64,000 nucleotides of DNA, taken from Psychromonas sp. MME1 (lineage in GTDB: Bacteria > Pseudomonadota > Gammaproteobacteria > Enterobacterales > Psychromonadaceae). Every line of letters begins with the position of its first letter. The stretch's first letter is position 1. Positions 26,934 through 35,120 of the stretch are shown here, piece after piece. The notes below the pieces were generated by a model that saw nothing but the letters and a program-made list of their open reading frames with translations, did no database searches and was not told where the DNA came from. Made by a program: the position numbers and the translations under genes. The stretch is taken from contig NZ_CP160906.1 in assembly GCF_041080865.1 (NCBI RefSeq), positions 372,001-436,000 of the forward strand, in the 5' to 3' direction.

Positions 26934-27191
26934 TTAAGCATGGCAACCTCCGAAAGCAGGTTTGTTATAACGGCTTGGCCAAATTTCAGCTGGTTCAAGG
27001 CCAAGGGCGTTGGCAATAATCCGCTCGCCTTTAGGCCACTTGCTGTTAAGTGCATTTTGCAAAGTAGATGAAGAATAACCCTGTGCACGAGCTAGGGCTG
27101 CGAGGCTGGTGCCACGTTTTTTTAGACCAGCGATAATGTCGGCACGATGCATATCCTGCTTTGTATTTTGATGTGAGTTTAATGCTTGCAT
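26934..27191 (-). CDS. ner: Ner/Nlp family DNA-binding regulator
   Basis: Start chosen at ATG 27189-27191 (MQALNSHQNTKQDMHRADII) with AAGGAG eight bases upstream; 85 residues. The helix-turn-helix GTSLAALARAQGYSSSTLQN and the tail LGLEPAEIWPSRY are diagnostic of Ner/Nlp proteins. Ner represses the early and repressor promoters during lytic growth. It is the first gene of the leftward early operon, divergent from the repressor. Confidence 0.92.
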   Translation of the reverse strand: MQALNSHQNTKQDMHRADIIAGLKKRGTSLAALARAQGYSSSTLQNALNSKWPKGERIIANALGLEPAEIWPSRYNKPAFGGCHA

Positions 27192-27286
27192 TTTTTTTGC
27201 TCCTTGATTTAACTGTTTTCGTGAACTCATTTGCTTACGATTTCAATTAAGATAAACCTGTATGGGTTTAATTGCAAGTTGTTTTT

Positions 27287-27444
27287 GAACTTGAATGCGA
27301 GATTCACGAACCCATTCAAGTTAGTAACTGTCTCTTTTGCTCTTAAATAAGGCAAAAAAGCATATTTATCAATGGATTAAAAGAATATGACTGATAAAAA
27401 AGAACTTGAATGCACTCGTTCAAGTAAACCTGGTGAACTTGAAT
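27287..27444. promoter_or_regulatory. operator array of GAACTTGAATG repeats across the ner/repressor control region
   Basis: GAACTTGAATG occurs at 27287-27297, 27402-27412 and 27434-27444; its reverse complement CATTCAAGTT occurs at 27313-27322, and a partial inverted copy TTCAAGT at 27419-27425. A further near copy, GAACTTGAATT, is at 26923-26933 at the end of ner. The copies at 27402 and 27434 lie inside the first 20 codons of the repressor gene. The likely ligand is the repressor itself. Confidence 0.65.
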
Positions 27445-28109
27445 GTTTCCAGTCGCGCTTAAATAAAATCATTGGCACAAACAGCGCTCGCTCTTTAGCC
27501 TTGAAAGCTGGAGTATCTCCAACAGCTTTGCGAAAATATATAGATGGTGAATCAACACCAAATCTTGAAAGGTTGATTGCAATCGCTAATGCAGGTGGTG
27601 TATCTGTTCAGTGGCTAGCAACAGGTGAAGAAGTAGCTGAAAGGGTTGAATACCTTGAAGCGCCAACGGTAGGTGAACCATCTGATTTTGATGATTTTGT
27701 ACTAATACCTGGGTATAGCGTGCAAGTTTCAGCTGGATTTGGTTCAGTAGGTAATGATGAAAAAATTCCTACTCGACATTTGGCGTTTCGTAAGAAGTGG
27801 TTGCAGTACAAGGGGTTCAAGCCACAAGACCTAATTGCCTTATGGGCGAAAGGTGATTCGATGGAGCCAAGTATTGGTGATAACAATACGTTAATCGTCC
27901 ATACAGCAGAAAACAAACCTGTAGATGGCAATATCTATATATTTAGGCTTGAAGATCAACTGGTAGTCAAAAGAGTGCAGGTAAATTTATTCGGTAGTTA
28001 CCTGTTAATCAGCGATAACTCTCACTACCCACCAATGGAAATAAAAAAAGCAGACATGGAACAATTTGATGTAATCGGCAAGGTAGTACACATCGCAAAA
28101 GATGTGTAA
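27387..28109 (+). CDS. LexA/CI-type phage repressor with self-cleavage domain
   Basis: A 240-residue protein. A helix-turn-helix lies at about residues 33-62 (SARSLALKAGVSPTALRKYI). The C-terminal S24 domain has Ser158 (KGDSMEPS), Lys195 (LVVKRVQ) and an Ala116-Gly117 cleavage site (VSAGFGS). This predicts RecA-stimulated self-cleavage and SOS induction. Mu itself instead uses a repressor degraded by ClpXP. The N-terminal 20 residues contain two ELEC repeats, which are encoded by the operator-like DNA repeats. Start ATG 27387 lacks a strong ribosome site; no later in-frame ATG precedes the helix-turn-helix. Confidence 0.92.
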   Translation: MTDKKELECTRSSKPGELECFQSRLNKIIGTNSARSLALKAGVSPTALRKYIDGESTPNLERLIAIANAGGVSVQWLATGEEVAERVEYLEAPTVGEPSDFDDFVLIPGYSVQVSAGFGSVGNDEKIPTRHLAFRKKWLQYKGFKPQDLIALWAKGDSMEPSIGDNNTLIVHTAENKPVDGNIYIFRLEDQLVVKRVQVNLFGSYLLISDNSHYPPMEIKKADMEQFDVIGKVVHIAKDV

Positions 28110-28147
28110 GAACAGCGTTTAAACATTCATTAAATTTGTTTAACAGA

Positions 28148-28179
28148 AAAATGCCGTTTCTCATTTTAAACGGCATTTT
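28148..28179 (+). terminator. intrinsic terminator after the repressor gene
   Basis: AAAATGCCGTTT and AAACGGCATTTT form a 12-bp perfect stem with an 8-base loop, 38 bases after the repressor stop. T-runs occur on both sides, so it may work in both directions and also close the leftward accessory pair from 28.5 kb. Confidence 0.85.
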
Positions 28180-28450
28180 CCCCAAATCAGATTAAAAGAT
28201 CTCATTTTTACAAGATCACGATCTAACCAAATAACCATATTACAAAAAGGAAGATTAAAGCGCACCAGGACAGCACGCAATCAAACAGAAGAGACCCCCT
28301 CTAAACTAAGCCACAACAGGCTTTACAGCCGTTAGAACACCACAATAAAACTATCGCCAAAATCATCACCACACTTACTTATTCAACCACATACCACCGT
28401 AAAATTTCACCAAATTCCATATCTCTCTTTAGATCTCATTCTTTATGACC
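28180..28450. other. non-coding stretch, poor in G on the plus strand
   Basis: No gene seen. The plus strand has few G residues. CCACA recurs at 28311, 28340, 28369 and 28387, partly with 29-base spacing. The phage left end or transposase binding sites could lie here, but no convincing end sequence was found. Confidence 0.4.
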
Positions 28451-28723
28451 CTATACAGTTATCAAAAAATACGTGTAATATTTTAGAGCTTTAGTACAAA
28501 AAAAAGAACCTCGAATTACCCTGAAATTTATTATGGAAAAAATAATAATGACAGGAAAGCCGACTCCAAATAACCATGAGGGGTGCATGTTAAAGTATTC
28601 AAAAAAAATCATAACAGCTGAAAGAGCTGTCCCGATAATAATTAGCATAGTAACTAAAAGAAACCTACTCATCAGTTTCCAAGGCGGAAATAGAAAATTT
28701 GTTTTTCCTTCTTGATTTGTCAT
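28451..28723 (-). CDS. small membrane protein paired with the 304-residue protein; possible immunity partner
   Basis: A 90-residue protein with three hydrophobic segments (around residues 17-37, 46-66, 75-89). It follows the larger gene with a 1-base overlap. A small multi-helix membrane protein directly after a protein with an Ala/Gly-rich membrane hairpin is a pattern seen in membrane-active toxin/immunity pairs and superinfection exclusion modules. That assignment is inference. AT-rich, outside the Mu core gene set. Confidence 0.6.
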   Translation of the reverse strand: MTNQEGKTNFLFPPWKLMSRFLLVTMLIIIGTALSAVMIFFEYFNMHPSWLFGVGFPVIIIFSIINFRVIRGSFFCTKALKYYTYFLITV

Positions 28724-29637
28724 TATTGAGCTAACTCCTCATATATCCCTATAGCGATAGAGTTAACATTACCAGATAATCCACTACCTGAAAAACTCAT
28801 TGCAGCACCAATGGTATCTTTTAACTGCAATTTAAGAGACTGTGTTATTTGTATGCCTGAATAGCGCTTAGGAAAACTCCCACTGTTCACCATACTTTTT
28901 AATAGCTTGTTCGATACACCAGGGTTATTTAAACGAATAACTTCTTGAGTTAATCGTTTTCTTTCAGAACGAGATAACCCTTTTAAAATTGATGAAGCGC
29001 TTTTTCCACTATTAGCCATTAAAAGCTTTACGGTTTTTAATGTAGCGGCACCAGCAGCTACAGCTCCTGCTAGTGAGATAATATCTAAGGCAGTAGTCAT
29101 ATTTTGATACCACTCTTGTGAATCAAGAAAATCATTAACTTGAGGGGCTGCTACTTCTAGACCACTTCGCGCAATACCATTGAAGCATTGTGCAGAACTA
29201 GCTGCACTTGCGGCTACAGCAAGATAAGTAATTGCAGAGCTTGTTCCGCCCGACAAAGGAATCGCAGCACTACTGCCAAGCACAACGATCCAACCTAAAA
29301 AAGCTGCGCCACAACTCAAAACAGTACCAGCAACCTCTTCTACAAGTTTTGACTCTCTAATATTCCCTTGACCACCTTTTAAATGTGCGGCAAATTCACT
29401 TTGACTCATCATTTTTGGAGGTTCTCGCAATACAACTTTAATAGGGTGTAAACTACAAGTAGGAATAAATGGTCTCAATTCTACGATGGTATAACTGCTA
29501 TCAATATAAATCACAGCCGCGCCATTAAGTTCGGGTATGCTGTCTATATTTTTAAATAGTTTATTTTGATTTAAATCATATAAAAGTTTAGTTTTAAGCT
29601 GATTTTCATTAAATCGAAATGTGTCATGCATGCTCAT
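28723..29637 (-). CDS. 304-residue protein with central Ala/Gly-rich hydrophobic region, unknown function
   Basis: Begins MSMHDTFRFNENQLKTKLLY. Residues about 105-155 are hydrophobic and rich in Ala, Gly and Ser (VLSCGAAFLGWIVVLGSSAA; AITYLAVAASAASS), resembling a membrane-inserting hairpin, with a further such stretch near residues 185-205. Flanks are charged and soluble. It is paired with a small membrane protein and lies beyond the repressor at the phage left end, a usual place for lysogenic conversion genes. No family recognised. Confidence 0.65.
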   Translation of the reverse strand: MSMHDTFRFNENQLKTKLLYDLNQNKLFKNIDSIPELNGAAVIYIDSSYTIVELRPFIPTCSLHPIKVVLREPPKMMSQSEFAAHLKGGQGNIRESKLVEEVAGTVLSCGAAFLGWIVVLGSSAAIPLSGGTSSAITYLAVAASAASSAQCFNGIARSGLEVAAPQVNDFLDSQEWYQNMTTALDIISLAGAVAAGAATLKTVKLLMANSGKSASSILKGLSRSERKRLTQEVIRLNNPGVSNKLLKSMVNSGSFPKRYSGIQITQSLKLQLKDTIGAAMSFSGSGLSGNVNSIAIGIYEELAQ

Positions 29638-30259
29638 TTTAATTCCATATAGAGGACGTTAATTAAATAACAAATATATCACATAAAAATAAAGTTGATA
29701 ATTACTTTATTTTTATGATTATTTTTTTTGTTGGTTATGGGTGCCTACATTTCAAGTGTCTGAGTGGCTAACTAGGCTGTATAATTTTTCATTTTTACCT
29801 GATTATTTTAAATAAAAAATACAATAACTCACAGGTCGTGATCTTTGCTTGATTAATTGTTCTTATTAATTAGTTGGTTAAATGGAGTGATAGTTCGCTG
29901 AATTAGCTTAATTAGGTTGGATTATGGGGGGGGAGGGCGTCGCCCTTGGCTTAATGCGTGATTATTTTGGGGAGGGGATTGCCTTTTCTTTTTAGGTAAA
30001 AAGCAATATTTGACCCCAGACGCACACGTTAGATATAAATGCACAAAATGACTGTTATGTTAAATGTGGGCTTTTTGATGCATAAATAATGTTTTTTCGT
30101 TGTATTTAATATGTGAAATTGATTGTATATATTGCGTTGTAGCGCTCTATCAATCTAGCTCACTAAGGGGCGTCATACGCCCGATAAATAAGGGGCTAAT
30201 TGGCAATACCCCCCGAGCATAGGTGAGTTTGATTTGGTTACAGTCCAGTAAAGTGTAGT
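29638..30259. other. non-coding region between prophage cargo and satellite-like module
   Basis: No gene seen. It includes an eight-G run at about 29926-29933, a GGGCG/CGCCC hairpin just after it, the motif AAGCAATATTTGACCCCAGA (30001-30020; a relative is at 40611-40630), and GC hairpins at about 30167-30220 (GGGCGTCATACGCCC). The left end of the Mu-like prophage probably lies in this stretch or in 28180-28450. The hairpins before the next gene may terminate its leftward transcript. Confidence 0.5.
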
Positions 30260-31072
30260 TTACTTATTATTGTTTTTGGCTGAACAGTTAATGCAATAGT
30301 CCATATTATTCATCATACCATCATTATCCATCGCTAGAATCTCATTATAAATATCTTGAAGGGGGGTGTTCCCATTACTTGATTCTGCACGTAATTTATC
30401 AGCTTCTAATTGCGCTTTTTCTGTTAAAACAATGGTTTTTTGTATATCAACTTTCATTTTTTCGTTGCGAATAATTGAATTTTCTAATGATTCTATGCGA
30501 GCAACTTTAACGCTGGCAGCTGTTTGGTATTTTTCATAGGATTCATGTAATGGTATTTTTTGATCAACGGAGGCATTACTATGTAGCTCTTCTTCAACCA
30601 TTTTGATGGCAACCATTAAATTAGATAGCTGCATACGCATTAACTTCAGTTCGTCATTTAATTTCGTCGTTGCGGCTGAAGCATATCGTACAGCATCTTC
30701 GCTTGTCGTAATGAATTCACTGTAATGACCAAAAGTACGTGCATTCTGATTAGCCAATGATGCAACTCGTTTCTTGGCGCTGGCTTCTTTATCTGTGGTT
30801 TTGTGTGTAGAAGTGTCAATGTTAATTTCGTTAACTAATTGATTTTTGATCTTATTCGATTCTGTAATAAGCGGTAAATGCGTAGTTTTTACATTTTCAT
30901 CACTGCGCATTGTGCGCACCGTAGGGGGCATAATCTGCGCATTTATTTTTATATGTCTTCGGGCTGTTGCATAATTTATTTGCTCCTTTTTACACCATGC
31001 TTTTACTGATATTCCTGAGTAAGCATACTCCGTTAAAAACTGTTGATGTAGTTTGTGCCATTGTGTTGCCAT
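30260..31072 (-). CDS. terminase-small-subunit-like protein of a satellite module
   Basis: A 270-residue protein. The N-terminus (WHKLHQQFLTEYAYSGISVK followed by AWCKKEQINYATARRHIK) is a helix-turn-helix like those of phage terminase small subunits. The rest is basic, then a long coiled coil, and the extreme C-terminus has a Cys pair (DYCINCSAKNNNK). TerS-like genes are typical of phage satellites, which use them to redirect packaging. Assignment is moderate, based on the N-terminal pattern and the neighbours (Gp2-like replication protein, AlpA). Confidence 0.6.
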   Translation of the reverse strand: MATQWHKLHQQFLTEYAYSGISVKAWCKKEQINYATARRHIKINAQIMPPTVRTMRSDENVKTTHLPLITESNKIKNQLVNEINIDTSTHKTTDKEASAKKRVASLANQNARTFGHYSEFITTSEDAVRYASAATTKLNDELKLMRMQLSNLMVAIKMVEEELHSNASVDQKIPLHESYEKYQTAASVKVARIESLENSIIRNEKMKVDIQKTIVLTEKAQLEADKLRAESSNGNTPLQDIYNEILAMDNDGMMNNMDYCINCSAKNNNK

Positions 31073-31146
31073 AAGGACTCCTATTATTTATCTACTCTAT
31101 AATGTGTATTTATTTGTTTAGTGCATACCATGAAGCTATCTAGCTG

Positions 31147-31734
31147 TTACTTGTTTTGCTTCAATTGACTCGTGCCATAGTCATTTGTACTTGCTGTGTT
31201 TTTTTCTTTTGTTTTTACTTTTGCTTGATACGATAATCGATAAATTGCTTCGGCTTTAGTTTCTTCAAATGATGGATCTCCTCTTTTTATCATGTAGTAA
31301 CAATTTTTTGGGGTATATAAATGACCGCCATCTGTTATGTCATGCCACATACTGCTTATTGTTTTAAGTAGTTTGTGGGGGTATTGTATTTTTGAACCAT
31401 CAAGCATTAATGCCATATGATAATGTTGCTTCGATGATTTATATTGTTCTCGACACCATGTGTAACCTAGTCTTTTTATGTTGTAATAGCGTCTTAAGTA
31501 AAAGCGCAGTTTACTCAATAATATTTTTAGACCGTTGTTATCAGACGAAAAAGTGGCAACTCGTAAATCAAATACGACAATAAATGTTCGACTATGCTTA
31601 GTGATAGTATTTTCCATTTGCTCAATAATCTTCCTCATTTGATGTGTAAAAATAGGCTTGTTCTTACCGCTATTTACTCTAAACACTTTGTTTTTGGTTC
31701 TGTATATGGGGTTTTCACTTTTATATTTTGACAT
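31147..31734 (-). CDS. inovirus Gp2 / YagK-YfjJ-type replication protein
   Basis: A 195-residue protein with the pattern of the Gp2/YagK_YfjJ family: MRKIIEQMENTITKHSRTFI, FLRRYY-type segment, LGYTWCREQYKSSKQHYHMA. The HYH motif is HUH-like, and YRLSYQAKVKTKEK closes the domain. These proteins occur in P4-like satellites and filamentous phage relatives and are presumed replication initiators. It follows alpA in the same direction. Length is normal and the gene looks intact. Confidence 0.8.
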   Translation of the reverse strand: MSKYKSENPIYRTKNKVFRVNSGKNKPIFTHQMRKIIEQMENTITKHSRTFIVVFDLRVATFSSDNNGLKILLSKLRFYLRRYYNIKRLGYTWCREQYKSSKQHYHMALMLDGSKIQYPHKLLKTISSMWHDITDGGHLYTPKNCYYMIKRGDPSFEETKAEAIYRLSYQAKVKTKEKNTASTNDYGTSQLKQNK

Positions 31735-31921
31735 TTCAGGAATCGATCAAGACCATAGATATTATTAAATACCCAGTTGTTTTCATTGTATTAATAGCTT
31801 TATGCATAGTGTTCATAGGCATTAGTTAATCAATAGCTGATTAATAGAACTGGGTATAAACATAGCAAACTAGATTAAAGTATTTCATTTGCGTTCATTC
31901 GTTTTCACAGTCATTGCTGAG

Positions 31922-32101
31922 TTAACGCATAGGTTGTTTACCTCGCATCCATTCTGCAACATCCTCTTGACGCCACCCAACAGCTCGCTCGTGGTGTAAT
32001 ATTGGTTTTGGGAAAACCTTCTTAATTTTCCACCATCGATATATCGTGCTGTATGGACGGCCTGTTATTTGACAGACTTCTGCCGTTGATAATACTTTCA
32101 T
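31922..32101 (-). CDS. alpA: AlpA-type excisionase/regulator (59 residues)
   Basis: Too short for standard gene lists but clear: ATG at 32099-32101, stop at 31922-31924. The protein starts MKVLSTAEVCQITGRPYSTI, continues YRWWKIKKVFPKPI and ends VGWRQEDVAEWMRGKQPMR, the MerR-like winged helix of AlpA. AlpA proteins control integrase expression and excision of P4-type islands. No integrase gene is present in the window. Confidence 0.9.
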   Translation of the reverse strand: MKVLSTAEVCQITGRPYSTIYRWWKIKKVFPKPILHHERAVGWRQEDVAEWMRGKQPMR

Positions 32102-32232
32102 TTATTTTTCCTTGTTCATTGTTGCGTATTAGCTAAACTTTTTACGTGTGATTGCTGGCCTTCAATATTTGTTTCATTTTGCTATCTAAAATAATGTTGT
32201 ATTTATAGTTTCTCCCTTCAAATTACCCCCTA

Positions 32233-32251
32233 TTTACGCCTCGTTTACGCC
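32233..32251 (-). repeat. paired GGCGTAAA repeats, 11-base spacing
   Basis: TTTACGCC at 32233-32240 and 32244-32251, that is GGCGTAAA twice on the minus strand at 11-base steps. The same pair in the other orientation, with the same 11-base step, is at 41683-41704 beside the tRNA-Leu fragment. Arm-type integrase or AlpA sites are likely; inference. Confidence 0.6.
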
Positions 32252-32313
32252 TAATATCTTGGCAGGCCTTGTAAATAGGGAGGTAGTGTCGGATTTTTTA
32301 TCCGTTGCGTGGT

Positions 32314-32544
32314 TTATTCTGGTAATTTTCCAGCTAGCCATAAGCCAAATAATGGCAAGCAAACATAACCACGTTTACCCACTTGTTTGTAACAAGTCGA
32401 TAATCCTTGGTGTAGTTGTCTTTGCCAAAACAGGCGTTTTAATTGCGTGTGAGTAAATTGAGGGAAAACCTCGGCAACCTTAGTCATGGGTTGCCAGTTA
32501 TTGAGGTTTGTTGCGTGTGTATTAAAGTCATTTAAATCAGTCAT
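32314..32544 (-). CDS. small protein upstream of alpA in the satellite-like module
   Basis: A 76-residue protein (MTDLNDFNTHATNLNNWQPM) whose middle, VFPQFTHTQLKRLFWQRQLH, looks like a helix-turn-helix. Such genes often precede alpA in P4-like islands. It probably is a regulatory protein; no named family recognised. A plus-strand frame over the same DNA has no support. Confidence 0.55.
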   Translation of the reverse strand: MTDLNDFNTHATNLNNWQPMTKVAEVFPQFTHTQLKRLFWQRQLHQGLSTCYKQVGKRGYVCLPLFGLWLAGKLPE

Positions 32545-33294
32545 AGTTTTGTTTCCTTATACTGCGGTTCGCTGCAGTTCGGGAGTGACTATAAATATTT
32601 ATTTTTGGTGTAATAGAACGGTTTACACCACCAAAATGTGACGTGGTTAGTATTATTTGATTTTAATCTGCATATATAGTTAGGTTAGCTGAAAATACTT
32701 TGTTGATATACCTGATTGATGGTTGTTGATCTCTTTCTTATGCTTAGCAACATCAGCCTTTTCACGCAGTAATACGAGGCAGCTGAATTCTGTGGAAACT
32801 TTTTAGTCGGTAGGCTGGAACTTAGGTAAGTTGGTTATATGCAGCAATTGCCTAACGGAACATTTACTCGTTTTTCTAATGATATTTTGATGGAGCTAAT
32901 GTTTCATTTTGAGTAACCAGTTATAGTGATAACTTTAATTTTCGTTAGTCAGTGCACTTTAGGATACTTCGCGATTTAGCTTCCTGAGGCGTTTAGGGGC
33001 ACAGAGCGAGATAGATTTAATAGTCAATTAGTTAGATATCTTTCTATAAATAGGCTTAGTGAAATCTGGGAAGTCTAACCTGAATACTCAGCTTCCTACG
33101 TTGGTGTGGGCTTTAAAGGCTATCAAGTCAACGAAATCCTCTTAATTACATGTGTTTGTAAGTGATCTACAAAGTGTTACTATGCTCATTTAAAGTCTTA
33201 TAATAAGCCGTTTTGAAATAGGGCTAAAAGCTATACCTAACTCCTCTGATAATACCGATAGAGCAGGAATATACCGTTGGAAACTATTTGAAAT
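32545..33294. other. 750-base non-coding stretch before the biosynthesis cluster
   Basis: No gene found. It contains the first copy of the 20-bp repeat (32996-33015) and presumably the promoter of the seven-gene cluster. AT content is high in the last 150 bases, and no operator was recognised. The ribosome site of the first cluster gene is weak. Confidence 0.6.
32996..33015 (+). repeat. 20-bp direct repeat, left copy
   Basis: GGGGCACAGAGCGAGATAGA, identical to 40520-40539. The two copies are about 7.5 kb apart and bracket the seven-gene cluster with nothing else between them and the cluster except non-coding DNA. Confidence 0.85.
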
Positions 33295-34290
33295 ATGCGT
33301 ACTTTTAAAATTTTAGGCAGTGGAGTCTATCTACCTCCTTTACAAGTTTCGTCCGAAGAACTCGATAAAAAACATGGTTTAAAAAAGGGCACCATTGTTA
33401 AAAGAACAGGGGTTTCCTATCGACACTTTGCACAGATAGAAACCGCTTCTGTTATGGCTGTTGAGGCACTGAATCAAGCCTCAATTGATGCCAATATAAG
33501 CCTTAGTGATATTGACTGCTTAATTGCTGCCTCAGGTACTATGGAGCGAGCTATTCCCTGTAATGCTGCTAATATTCTTGCCGAGTTAAATTTACTTGAA
33601 CCGATTACTGGTTTTGATGTAAATGCCACCTGCCTTAGTGGCTTGTTAGCTATGGACTTAGCATCATCTTTATTGCTCACTAAACAATACAAATGCATTG
33701 CTGTTGTTTCGAGTGACTTGGCTTCGCCAGCTCTTAATTGGGAAGATATTGAATGTGCTGGTTTATTTGGTGACGGTGCCGCTGCATTGATTTTGACCAG
33801 TCCCTCACTAGAATCTGAAACCAATCAAACAATTCTTGCATCTCAATTTAAAACATACCCCGTTGGTCTTAATCTTTGCCAGGTTCGAGGAGGCGGTAGT
33901 TTAAATCATCCTAGCAAAATTAATGAAGATTACACTCCTTACTGTTATTTTGAAATGCAGGGTAAGGAGCTTTACCGTACTGTTGTTAGCGTTATAGGGC
34001 CTTTTTTGGATGAGTTGTTTGCCAAAACAGAGCTGACGTTGGCGGATATTGATTGGCTTATTCCTCATCAGGCTAGTGGTCTAGCAATGAAACATCTTTT
34101 CAAAAAGTTGGGAATTAAGCCAGAAAAAGTGATAAACCTGCTCCACGATCGAGGCAATCAAATTTCCGTCTCTCTTCCATCTGGTTTACATGAGTTGCGA
34201 CAATCAGGTAAAGCTAAATTTGGAGATAAAGTACTAATGCTTGGAACCTCTGCGGGTTTAAGCATTGGCGGAGTTATTCTAACGCTATGA
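33295..34290 (+). CDS. beta-ketoacyl-ACP synthase III-like condensing enzyme
   Basis: A 331-residue thiolase-fold enzyme. The catalytic triad is visible: Cys113 (NATCLSG), His258 (WLIPHQAS) and Asn288 (DRGNQIS). The family joins an acyl-CoA or acyl group to malonyl-ACP or to a second acyl chain. It differs from housekeeping FabH in context: it is the first gene of a cluster with an adenylate-forming enzyme, a reductase/epimerase and two glycosyltransferases. This suggests a dedicated lipid or polyketide-like product. Its stop overlaps the next start (ATGA). No ACP gene is nearby. Confidence 0.9.
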   Translation: MRTFKILGSGVYLPPLQVSSEELDKKHGLKKGTIVKRTGVSYRHFAQIETASVMAVEALNQASIDANISLSDIDCLIAASGTMERAIPCNAANILAELNLLEPITGFDVNATCLSGLLAMDLASSLLLTKQYKCIAVVSSDLASPALNWEDIECAGLFGDGAAALILTSPSLESETNQTILASQFKTYPVGLNLCQVRGGGSLNHPSKINEDYTPYCYFEMQGKELYRTVVSVIGPFLDELFAKTELTLADIDWLIPHQASGLAMKHLFKKLGIKPEKVINLLHDRGNQISVSLPSGLHELRQSGKAKFGDKVLMLGTSAGLSIGGVILTL

Positions 34291-35120
34291 GGTTAGAGTT
34301 ATTAAAAGTAGGTCACTGCTTTCATCCAGAAAGGATGGTGTTAAAAGGGGCGAGTTGGAAACCAACGGAGTTTCCTTCGATTGTCAGCTTAATAAAGCAT
34401 CCGAGTAAGGGCTATATTATATTTGATACAGGATATGCCGACCACTTTACGACTGCTACTCAGCCGTTTCCAGAGCGTTTTTATCGCTGGATAACGCCGA
34501 TGTGTCTTCCTGATTCAGAGCGCCTTGTGAATCAGTTAGCAAAGAAGAATATTGCAGCACAAGATATTAAGTATATTTATATATCGCACTTTCATGCAGA
34601 CCATATTGCTGGTTTGAAAGACTTTCCTAACGCTCGTTTTATATGTTCTAAATTGGCTTTACAAACCATAATGCAGGGATCTCGTTTGGGTAATCTATTG
34701 CAAGGTAGCTTGTTGAGTTTATTACCTGATGACTTTTCTAAACGTACTATTTTTATCGAAGAGTGTAAAACCATAAAAATATCAGGTAAGTTATCGCCAT
34801 TTCAATATGGCTATGATGTATTTAATGACGGCTCTCTAATAGCAATAGCTTTACCTGGGCATGCCCATGGACATTATGGTTTGATGGTCTATCGCAATAA
34901 ACAACCCGTTTTTTTGATTGGTGATGCATGCTGGTCCATTGAATCGATCAAAGAGCAGAGATATCCTCACCCGATCAGTCAGATAATTCTTAGTAATACG
35001 AGAGAGTACTACGACACACTAGACAAGCTGAGTCGGTTACATAGTCAAAATTCAGAGTTAACGCTTTTACCTTCACATTGCACCCAAAGTTATAAGGCCT
35101 TTTATGCTGGGGAAAGTTAA
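34287..35120 (+). CDS. MBL-fold metallo-hydrolase
   Basis: A 277-residue protein with the metallo-beta-lactamase motif HFHADH at residues 101-106, a later His in LPGHAHGHYG and Asp in IGDACW: a complete two-metal site. The closest style is the lactonase/thioesterase branch (long N-terminal segment, IIFDTGYADHF). In this cluster it may release or hydrolyse a thioester or lactone intermediate. It overlaps the KAS III gene by 4 bases and the next gene by 17. Confidence 0.88.
   Translation: MRLELLKVGHCFHPERMVLKGASWKPTEFPSIVSLIKHPSKGYIIFDTGYADHFTTATQPFPERFYRWITPMCLPDSERLVNQLAKKNIAAQDIKYIYISHFHADHIAGLKDFPNARFICSKLALQTIMQGSRLGNLLQGSLLSLLPDDFSKRTIFIEECKTIKISGKLSPFQYGYDVFNDGSLIAIALPGHAHGHYGLMVYRNKQPVFLIGDACWSIESIKEQRYPHPISQIILSNTREYYDTLDKLSRLHSQNSELTLLPSHCTQSYKAFYAGES

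Larger units (their letters stand above)
1..29640 (-). mobile_element. Mu-like transposable prophage with siphovirus-type tail genes (partial; left part outside window)
   Basis: Nearly all genes are on the minus strand in the Mu order: divergent repressor, ner, transposase A, ATPase B, GemA, Mor, lysis, gp25-29-like packaging genes, F, G, I/Z, T, gp35-37-like genes. After these comes a siphovirus-type tail tube and tape measure instead of a contractile sheath. This layout is that of the B3/D3112 group of Mu-like phages. The right-hand boundary (phage left end) was not located. It lies beyond the repressor at 28,109, and 29,640 is a working limit that includes an accessory gene pair. The other phage end lies outside the window. 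Transposition machinery and structural genes look intact. Confidence 0.93.

Noticed and set aside
26648-27088. A 146-codon minus-strand frame opposite the 148-residue gene and overlapping ner
   Set aside because: No ribosome site, and its DNA is explained by two better genes in other frames (ner and the plus-strand gene).
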